This document shows, piece after piece, positions 58,901 to 64,000 of a DNA stretch of 64,000 nucleotides. The notes below the pieces were generated by a model. It did no database searches and was not told the origin of the DNA. It saw only the letters and a program-made list of their open reading frames with translations. How positions within the stretch are numbered: position 1 is the first letter of the stretch; each line of letters starts with the position of its first letter. This DNA is from Streptomyces sp. S3(2020) (GTDB lineage: Bacteria; Actinomycetota; Actinomycetes; Streptomycetales; Streptomycetaceae). The position numbers and the translations under genes are program-made. The stretch spans positions 1 to 64,000 of the forward strand of contig NZ_JABERD010000009.1 of NCBI RefSeq assembly GCF_013044505.1, read 5' to 3'.

Positions 58901-59723
58901 TCAGTGGCTGGACGACTCCGAGCTCCGGGAACTGGTCATCGAGGCGGTCTCCACCCCCGACAGCCTGTCGCCGGCCGCCCGGTCCTCGGTGCTCGAGGAA
59001 CTGATACGGCACTGTCCGGACCGCGCGGACGTACAGACCTTGGTCCTGAACGCGGTCGACCTGCCGCTCCGGACCGAGCGGGGCTTCGTCCCGCACCTGC
59101 CCGAGGACGACCGACCCGACCAGGATCGCGCCTGGGCAGCTCTCATCCGCCTGGCGACCGGGCCCTTGGACGGCTACGACACGCGCCTGTACGCGCTCAG
59201 AACACTGGGCAGGCAATCCATTCGCCGTACGGATCCTCGAGACGCCCTCTGGCGTACCGCGGCGGAGTCGACCGGTGCCGGACCAGCGCTCGCGGCCCTT
59301 CGCACACGCTGGGCGCAGCACGGTGACATGCGTGATCTCCTCATCCATGTCGCGCGGCATCATGGCGACGATGACGCGCGCCTCGACGCCGTGCGAACCC
59401 TCGGTCTTCAGCAGCCCCACCACCCGGACGTCCAGGCCCTCTTCCTCCAGCTGGCCACGGACGACCCGGCCGCCGGCGTCAGATTCGCCGCCCTGCGCCG
59501 CTGGGCACTCACTGCCGACGACGAGGACGCACGCAAGGTCGCCGCCACCCGCGCAACGGCCGACCCCGACAGCCGGGTCCGCCACCGACTCCTCCACCTT
59601 CTCGCCCTGGCATGGCCGACCTCCCCGGAGACCACCGCGGCCCTACAGGAGTGCGCCCGGCACGACACACACCAGGAGACCCGCGAGGCCGCCGACTATC
59701 TCCTCGACCAACTGACCGACTGA
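55971..59723 (+). CDS. NACHT-HEAT STAND ATPase (putative NLR-like defence protein)
   Basis: A 1250-residue protein. A short Gly-rich motif GDGSVAVGGSAETVVTGDGN is at residues 6-25, as at the N-terminus of many actinobacterial STAND ATPases. The NACHT ATPase follows, with Walker A GDPGAGKST at 157-165 and Walker B ALVVFDGLDEL at 238-248. From about 560 to the end come many HEAT/armadillo-like repeats (for example DPDPGVRRAALHALRD and DPDPGVRYIAVELLDRD). No nuclease or transmembrane effector is recognised. Related bacterial NACHT proteins protect against phage. GGGGGAG precedes the ATG at 55971; 97 bp after rho. Confidence 0.9.
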   Translation: MVRASGDGSVAVGGSAETVVTGDGNTIQVVQAPPPLTPPSPQEIDVAVAQYAGRIAQVYGRLDLEVLTPLSEEHPTVELREVFVAPTVRADLPPVELPRELFKRLVESGELPEQDAVPPGVDSTSFISLRESYLRRPAQGVLDVLAAPASRLLVLLGDPGAGKSTLVRYVGMTLALGQADEALATLSDRVPLVVELRQYAEERWRHSSFEVFLDHLYEDFALSVPRPVLAELLANGRALVVFDGLDELFDPTVRTRAAQRIAAFAARYPSARIVVTSRVIGYQRAVLEGAGFAHFMLQDLDDDRIRAFIRSWYAVACPNSPVQAGQLAERLTSAVTGSRPLQEMAGNPLLLTVLAIIGRRQTLPHNRRSVFEHAVTVLVSHWDQAAKLLKAPLSPPVAEALDVLGPDERLELLRLLARTMQEGHSGIAGNHIHASDLERVFRDYLQKYELPPVHATAAARAMVAQLHQRNFILSRYGGEVYGFVHRAFLEYLAASDIAQRYNDREWSTPEDLVEQVLVRRADDPAWHEVLLLLVGQIGTAATGTVVDRLLELHAGTPDADASHVVLALRMLAETNKLGDLSAHSVAVVDAATRALDTRGGKGPWLLDEAMPALSTFSAHWAGQRSFLRWFRISGQFSQSREPVSVVCALRLGVDELSRLARLSYFGGERLRFLHVWARQHPEDAVVYDALRHSAEHDDDGRLRSMALEVMAEVWSEREDVHALTTVRAQEDPDERSRHTALAILARVYSHDPASLGLLKRTVVEDPSSWSRKYVIRALGSSAAADPGIRRFLMERAVADPDLDVRLRALEALGRHCARHEEVFDLVRRLMTESECAEEREHAMWLLGDHWSADSRARALLLRQTTEPLAAVLSSLRNWSPNDADVGRVVVQAATDPDPGVRRAALHALRDSPIDRDDLQELVLRLAATDPDPGVRYIAVELLDRDRFGHDAARGVLTAAVADVDGLVRDLAHLRLAHQWLDDSELRELVIEAVSTPDSLSPAARSSVLEELIRHCPDRADVQTLVLNAVDLPLRTERGFVPHLPEDDRPDQDRAWAALIRLATGPLDGYDTRLYALRTLGRQSIRRTDPRDALWRTAAESTGAGPALAALRTRWAQHGDMRDLLIHVARHHGDDDARLDAVRTLGLQQPHHPDVQALFLQLATDDPAAGVRFAALRRWALTADDEDARKVAATRATADPDSRVRHRLLHLLALAWPTSPETTAALQECARHDTHQETREAADYLLDQLTD

Positions 59724-59817
59724 CGACCCATGCCCTTCATGCGGCATCCGGGTGCTCGGGCGCCCCGCACGGCCCGGGCAGCGGGGTACAGGGCGGGTCC
59801 ATTCCTAGGTTTGCGGT

Positions 59818-60990
59818 ATGACGATCGGATTTACCTCTCGGATTGCCGTGTCGACCTGTGCGCTGTGCACGGTGGGCCTGCTGGCGTTCGCCCCCGTCTC
59901 GGCGGTCGCTCACACGGGCTCCGACCCCGATGTGCCCGGCGGCCCGCGGGCCGCGGCTGTGCGGCCCGCTCTGCTGTACCGCTCCGGCACTCAGGTACGC
60001 CCGCACCGGGGCGCGCCCCGGGTGCCGGATGTGTCCGCGCTGTCGTGGGTGGTGGCCGACGCGGAGAGCGGGGAGGTGCTCGCGGCGCATGACGCGCATC
60101 GCAGGCTGCCGCCCGCCAGCACGCTGAAGACGCTGTTCGCGCTGGCCGTGCTGCCCGCTCTGCCCGGTGGCCTCCGGCACCGGGTCGGGGACGAGGAGCT
60201 GGCGGACGTCGGGGCGGGCAGCAGCCTTGTCGGGGTGCGGGAAGGGGAGACGTACCGGGTCGCCGATCTGTGGCGCGGGGTGTTCCTCAACTCCGGGAAC
60301 GACGCCGTCCACGTACTGGCCCGGCTCAGCGGCGGCTGGCGCTTCACGGCCACGCGGATGCAGGACAAGGCCCGTTCGCTCGGCGCCCTCGACACCCACG
60401 TCCGCTCACCGGACGGCTACGACACACCGGGCCAGGTCTCGTCCGCGTACGATCTCGCCGTCTTCGGCCGGGCGGGCCTGCGCAACCCGGACTTCGCCCG
60501 GTACTGCGGCACGGTCGAGGCGAGGTTCCCCGGTGGCGGCGGATGGTCGTACGTCATCCAGAACACCAACCGGCTGCTGACCGGGGCCGACGGGGTGGCG
60601 CCCTACGACGGGCTGATCGGGGTCAAGAACGGCTACACCAGCAACGCGGGCAACACGCTCGTCGCCGCCGCGGAGCGGGGTGGCCGCCGGCTTGTCGTCA
60701 CTGTGATGAACCCTCAGGCGGGCGGTGGTTTCGCCGTGTACGAGGAGGCGCGTGAGCTGCTCGACTGGGGGTTCGACGCGGCGGGGCGGGTGGATCCGGT
60801 GGGTTCGCTGGACGCGCTGCGGGCCGGGCCGCGGCCGGGGCCCGAACCGACGCCCGCCGCCGCCCCGCCCGCCCCGGAGGGCAGTTCCGGCTGGCCGGCG
60901 GCATGGGCGATCGCGGGCGCGGCCGGGCTCGGTGCGGGTGCTGTCGCCTTCGTGCTGCGGGCCAGGGCCGGGCGGCTGTCCCGGAGTTGA
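59818..60990 (+). CDS. D-alanyl-D-alanine carboxypeptidase (PBP, C-terminally anchored)
   Basis: A 390-residue exported penicillin-binding protein. A signal peptide (STCALCTVGLLAFAPVSAVAH) is followed by S101-TL-K104 (SxxK), S159-G-N161 and K270-N-G272, so the third motif is KNG rather than KTG, seen in some actinobacterial members. The C-terminus is a Pro-rich linker and a transmembrane helix (WAIAGAAGLGAGAVAFVLRARA). No ribosome site precedes the ATG at 59818, but TAGGTT (59806-59811) could be a -10, so a leaderless mRNA is likely. The last 277 bp overlap the GT87 gene on the other strand. Confidence 0.93.
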   Translation: MTIGFTSRIAVSTCALCTVGLLAFAPVSAVAHTGSDPDVPGGPRAAAVRPALLYRSGTQVRPHRGAPRVPDVSALSWVVADAESGEVLAAHDAHRRLPPASTLKTLFALAVLPALPGGLRHRVGDEELADVGAGSSLVGVREGETYRVADLWRGVFLNSGNDAVHVLARLSGGWRFTATRMQDKARSLGALDTHVRSPDGYDTPGQVSSAYDLAVFGRAGLRNPDFARYCGTVEARFPGGGGWSYVIQNTNRLLTGADGVAPYDGLIGVKNGYTSNAGNTLVAAAERGGRRLVVTVMNPQAGGGFAVYEEARELLDWGFDAAGRVDPVGSLDALRAGPRPGPEPTPAAAPPAPEGSSGWPAAWAIAGAAGLGAGAVAFVLRARAGRLSRS

Positions 60991-62090
60991 CCGGCCGGCA
61001 GCCACAGCAGCAGCCCGAGAGTGATCCAGGTGTACGTGTTGCCGCCGAGGAACCCGTCGACGCCGGACGCGTCGTCGAACCACAGCCACACCACGCTGGT
61101 GCACAGCACCGCGTACAGGGCACCCGCCACGCGCGGGTGCCCCGCGCGCACCAGTACGGCGAACGCCGGCAGCAGCCACACCAGGTGGTGCACCCAGGTG
61201 ATCGGGCTGACGAGACAGGCGGTGAGCCCGGTGAGGGCGAGCGCGGCCGGCCAGTCCCCCACGGCCGCCGCCCGGCGGGCCCGCACGGCCCAGACGGCCA
61301 GCACCAGCAGTACCGCGACCGCCCACCACGAGCGGTCCGGTTCGCCCAGCCGGGCCAGGATCCCTTGCAGCGACTGGTTCGAGACGTAGTCCAGGCGTCC
61401 CACCCTCGTCGTGTCCCACATCGCCTCCGTCCAGTAGAAGCGCGAGGCGTCGGGGGCCACCAGGGCGGCCAGCGCGGTCACGCCCACGGCCACCGACGTC
61501 GCCACGGCCGCGGCCCGCCGCCGCCCGGCGAGCAGGAGCAGCGCGATGAAGAGCGCGGGCGTGAGTTTGACCGCCGCCGCCAGACCGATTCCCACACCCG
61601 CCCGGCGCCCCCGGCCCGTGGCGAGCAGCCAACCGTCCGTCAGCACCAGTGCCATCAGCAGGAGGTTGACCTGGCCGAAGCTGAACGTGTCCCGCAGTGG
61701 CTCGAACAGGGCGAGCAGACAGGCCCCCAGGGCGCAGCCGAACCAGCCGTGGCGTCGCCAGGACCGTCCGGCCAGGATCCGCACGATCACCGCGAGGGCC
61801 GCCAGGTTGAGCAGCAGCGCGGCGACGATCACGACGTGCAGGGGGAACAGGGCCATCGGCAGCATGCCGACGGCCGCGAAGGGCGGGTAGGTGAAGCCGT
61901 ACGTCGTGCCGGGCACGCGGTAGTCGTAGATCCGTCCGCCGTGGTGGACCCAGCTGTCGACGGTGCCGTAGTAGACGCGCAGGTCGAACCAGTCGCGCAG
62001 CAGCGGCACGGTCGCCGTGAAGGCGGTGACCGCGGCGGCGAGGGCGAGGACCAGCAGGAGTCGGCCGCGGTCGGTGCCGGGCGGGTTCAC
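60714..62090 (-). CDS. GT87-type polyprenyl-phosphate-mannose mannosyltransferase-like membrane protein
   Basis: A 458-residue polytopic membrane protein of the GT87 (PimE-like) family. Ten or so helices are visible; YRVPGTTYGFTYPPFA follows the first helix, and WVHHLVWLLP lies near 300. It probably adds mannose from polyprenyl-phosphate mannose to a cell-envelope glycan. The GTG at 62090 overlaps the previous stop as GTGA. The last about 92 residues are Pro/Ala/Ser-rich and are read from DNA antisense to the carboxypeptidase gene, so they may be a dispensable tail. Confidence 0.85.
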   Translation of the reverse strand: MNPPGTDRGRLLLVLALAAAVTAFTATVPLLRDWFDLRVYYGTVDSWVHHGGRIYDYRVPGTTYGFTYPPFAAVGMLPMALFPLHVVIVAALLLNLAALAVIVRILAGRSWRRHGWFGCALGACLLALFEPLRDTFSFGQVNLLLMALVLTDGWLLATGRGRRAGVGIGLAAAVKLTPALFIALLLLAGRRRAAAVATSVAVGVTALAALVAPDASRFYWTEAMWDTTRVGRLDYVSNQSLQGILARLGEPDRSWWAVAVLLVLAVWAVRARRAAAVGDWPAALALTGLTACLVSPITWVHHLVWLLPAFAVLVRAGHPRVAGALYAVLCTSVVWLWFDDASGVDGFLGGNTYTWITLGLLLWLPAGQLRDSRPALARSTKATAPAPSPAAPAIAHAAGQPELPSGAGGAAAGVGSGPGRGPARSASSEPTGSTRPAASNPQSSSSRASSYTAKPPPA

Positions 62091-63490
62091 GCGGTGCGGC
62101 CCGACGCCGGTGCCTGGGCCGTCTGGTGGGCCTGCCACAGGACGACCACGGCGAGTGCGCCGCCGCACACGGCCAGGACCAGCTGCCCGGTGTCCGCCGG
62201 ACCGCCGCTGGGCAGGGTGGCCAGCGCGAGCACACCGGTCACGGCGGCCGTACGGTGCCGTACCGAGGTGCTGGGGGCCGCCGCGGCGATGAGGAAGAGT
62301 CCCCACAGCGCGTACCAGGGGCGGATCGCCGGGCCGAGCGCGGCGACCGCGACCAGGCTCAGACCGAGCGCGTACACGGGGCGGGGGCGCAGCCGCAGCC
62401 ATATGACCAGGATGGTCAGCCCCGCGGCCGCGACACCGAGGGCGTGCCAGGCGGGTATCGCCAGGGGCGCGAGATCGCTGCCGAGGTGTTCCAGGAGGGC
62501 CCGGGTGGCACGGCCGAGGAGGCTGGTGAGGGCCCAGTTCTGCGGGGACACGGGGGTGTTCAGGGCGCCGATCCAGCCGTATCCGGTGCCTGCCACGGCG
62601 GTCGCCGCGACGGTCGTGGCGGTGGCGGCGGCCGTTGTCGTCGCGACCGCCGGCAGGGGGCCGCGGCCCGCGCGGACCTGGAGGACGACGACCGCGGCGA
62701 GGCCGAGCGCGGCGGGCGCCTTGACCAGGGCGGCGAGGGTGACGAGGACGGCGCCGAGGACCGGCCACCGGCCGAGCGCCGCGACCAGACCGGCGCCGAG
62801 CAGACCCAGCATGACGGCGTCGTTGTGGGCGCCCGCCACCAGGTGCAGCAGCACGAGCGGGTTGAGGGCGCCGAGCCAGAGCGCGGCGGCCGGGTCGGCG
62901 CCGCTGTGCCGGGCCAGGCGGGGCAGCGCGGCCGCCATCAGGGCCACCCCGCACAGCGCCACGAGACGCATCCCGAACAGGCCGGCGGGGAGTTCTCCCC
63001 GGGTCAGTCCGGCCAGCGCGGAGGCGAGGGCGAGGAACACCGGGCCGTACGGTGCCGCGGTGTGCTGCCAGACCGGGGCGACCTCGTCGGCGAGCGGGCC
63101 GCCGAGCACGGCGGGGCCCTGGGTGTACACGTCCATGTGGGCGTCGACCATGGCGCCCTGGGCGAGGTAGCTGTAGACGTCCCGGCTGAACAACGGCGGG
63201 GCCAGCAGCAGCGGGGCCGCCCAGGTCGCGAGGACGAGCAGCAGGGCGCGCGGGGTGGGCGGTCCGGCGCCGCGGACGAGCCGTCCCAGCAGCAGCCAGG
63301 CGGCTATCAGGAGGACGACGCCGAAGTAGACGCCGATCAGACCGAGGGCGACCCGCACGTTGGCGGGGGCCAGGAGCTCCCGTACGGGCAGGGCGCCGGC
63401 CGTGTCACCGCCCAGGGCGAGGAACGCGGTTCCGGCCAGGCCCAGGACCTGACAGCGGCGAAGATCGACGGGGAAAGCCTTGGCCAACAC
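62087..63490 (-). CDS. polyprenol-phosphomannose-dependent alpha-mannosyltransferase (MptB-like)
   Basis: A 467-residue polytopic membrane protein of the MptB/alpha-1,6-mannosyltransferase family. Key segment PPLFSRDVYSYLAQGAMVDAHMDVYTQGP is near 100 (acidic catalytic residue in SRDVYSY), followed by HDAVMLGLL-like and helices to the end. With the coupled GT87 gene it forms a glycolipid or mannan-building pair. The start GTG at 63490 has no clear ribosome site, so the start is uncertain. Confidence 0.85.
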   Translation of the reverse strand: MLAKAFPVDLRRCQVLGLAGTAFLALGGDTAGALPVRELLAPANVRVALGLIGVYFGVVLLIAAWLLLGRLVRGAGPPTPRALLLVLATWAAPLLLAPPLFSRDVYSYLAQGAMVDAHMDVYTQGPAVLGGPLADEVAPVWQHTAAPYGPVFLALASALAGLTRGELPAGLFGMRLVALCGVALMAAALPRLARHSGADPAAALWLGALNPLVLLHLVAGAHNDAVMLGLLGAGLVAALGRWPVLGAVLVTLAALVKAPAALGLAAVVVLQVRAGRGPLPAVATTTAAATATTVAATAVAGTGYGWIGALNTPVSPQNWALTSLLGRATRALLEHLGSDLAPLAIPAWHALGVAAAGLTILVIWLRLRPRPVYALGLSLVAVAALGPAIRPWYALWGLFLIAAAAPSTSVRHRTAAVTGVLALATLPSGGPADTGQLVLAVCGGALAVVVLWQAHQTAQAPASGRTA

Positions 63491-63571
63491 TCGGAAAGCG
63501 TGTCAACGCCGGGTGGCCGGAAATTGACGGGGCGCTCTCGACGCGGCGGCCGCCGTGTGACCGACGTGTGT

Positions 63572-64000
63572 TCAGAACACCGACAGCCCCGTCAGCGTCG
63601 TGAACCTGTCCAGCGCCGCCACGCCCGCCACGGAGTTGCCCCGCTCGTCCAGCCCCGGGCTCCACACGCACAGGGTGCAGCGGCCCGGCACCACCGCGAT
63701 GATGCCGCCGCCGACACCGCTCTTGCCCGGCAGACCGACCCGGTAGGCGAACTCCCCGGCCGCGTCGTACGTGCCGCAGGTCAGCATCACGGCGTTGACC
63801 TGCTTGGCCTGGCTGCGGGTGAGCAGGCGGGTGCCGTCGGCGCGGATGCCGTGGCGGGCCAGGAAGGAGGTGGCGAGGGCGAGGTCGGCGCAGGACGCCA
63901 GGAGGGAGCACTGGCGGAAGTACTGGTCGAGCAGGACCGGGACGGGGTTGTCGATGTTGCCGTACGCGGCCATGAAGTGGGCGAGGGCGGCGTTGCGGTC
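63572..64000 (-). CDS. glsA: glutaminase (5' part cut by window)
   Basis: The last 143 codons of a glutaminase A (L-glutamine to L-glutamate and ammonia, beta-lactamase-like fold). Visible family motifs are NPVPVLLDQYFRQCSLLASCADLALATSFLARHG, QAKQVNAVMLTCGTYDAAGEFAYRVGLPGKSGVGGGIIAVVPG and the C-terminal LDERGNSVAG. The start codon lies right of the window. Upstream of the mannosyltransferase pair, 81 bp from its start. Confidence 0.93.
   Translation of the reverse strand, partial: DRNAALAHFMAAYGNIDNPVPVLLDQYFRQCSLLASCADLALATSFLARHGIRADGTRLLTRSQAKQVNAVMLTCGTYDAAGEFAYRVGLPGKSGVGGGIIAVVPGRCTLCVWSPGLDERGNSVAGVAALDRFTTLTGLSVF

Overview
The window is chromosomal DNA from an actinomycete, almost certainly a Streptomyces. 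It is very GC-rich, third codon positions are nearly all G or C, GTG starts are common, and genes are packed with ATGA or GTGA start/stop overlaps. Typical Streptomyces families are present: a PASTA-less Ser/Thr kinase with a TPR tail, PAS-GAF-SpoIIE phosphatase, MEDS regulators, an MmyB-type XRE regulator, an AfsR-like NB-ARC protein, a second rho, and NACHT-HEAT. I see no rRNA, tRNA, insertion sequence, prophage or CRISPR array. Both ends cut a gene: a kinase on the left and a glutaminase on the right.

Layout. 1-3.4 kb: partial kinase, then an acyl-CoA dehydrogenase/DUF2236 operon behind a KstR-type box. 3.4-5.4 kb: cbtB-cbtA cobalt transport genes behind a clear cobalamin riboswitch, with a divergent histidine-phosphatase-like gene that has lost its catalytic histidines. 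5.4-8.0 kb: a Cys-rich copper-binding protein and the PTS-linked dihydroxyacetone kinase operon dhaKLM. 8.0-12.9 kb: TetR/SDR divergon with a clear operator, a secreted GH75 chitosanase-like protein, an FnIII lipoprotein behind a DasR-like palindrome, and an anchored surface protein. 13-19 kb: FadH-type reductase behind a 20-bp palindrome, SDRs, an XRE regulator and a secreted protein. 19-26.8 kb: PAS-GAF-PP2C phosphatase, a DUF5666-like protein, an N5-glutamine methyltransferase-like gene facing a MarR regulator, and a sulfite-oxidase-like/ferredoxin-reductase-like pair ending in a tandem repeat. 27-36.7 kb: amidohydrolase, esterases, GntR, a translationally coupled MEDS-kinase/MEDS-STAS pair and an NB-ARC protein. 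36.7-38.6 kb: a large Tat-exported beta-helix-like protein.

38.8-53.5 kb is the most distinctive metabolic block. Two divergent operons share a 231-bp control region. The minus operon encodes FAH hydrolase, extradiol dioxygenase, HisD-like dehydrogenase and SDR. The plus operon encodes ABM-type enzyme, flavin monooxygenase, ACMSD-like amidohydrolase, cyclase-family hydrolase, bicovalent-flavin oxidase and a second FAH hydrolase, followed by LysR and SDR. A convergent SDR-VOC-MFS operon closes the block. Together they look like a complete uptake/export, hydroxylation, ring-cleavage and hydrolysis route for an aromatic or heterocyclic compound I cannot name.

54.5-60 kb holds a short rho paralog with an altered primary RNA-binding site and a Ser at the position of E. 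coli Rho G337, where G337S gives bicyclomycin resistance. Next to it is a 1250-residue NACHT-HEAT STAND ATPase resembling bacterial NLR-like defence proteins. The right end has a DD-carboxypeptidase, two polyprenyl-phosphate-mannose-type glycosyltransferases (one overlapping the carboxypeptidase gene antisense by 277 bp) and the partial glutaminase.
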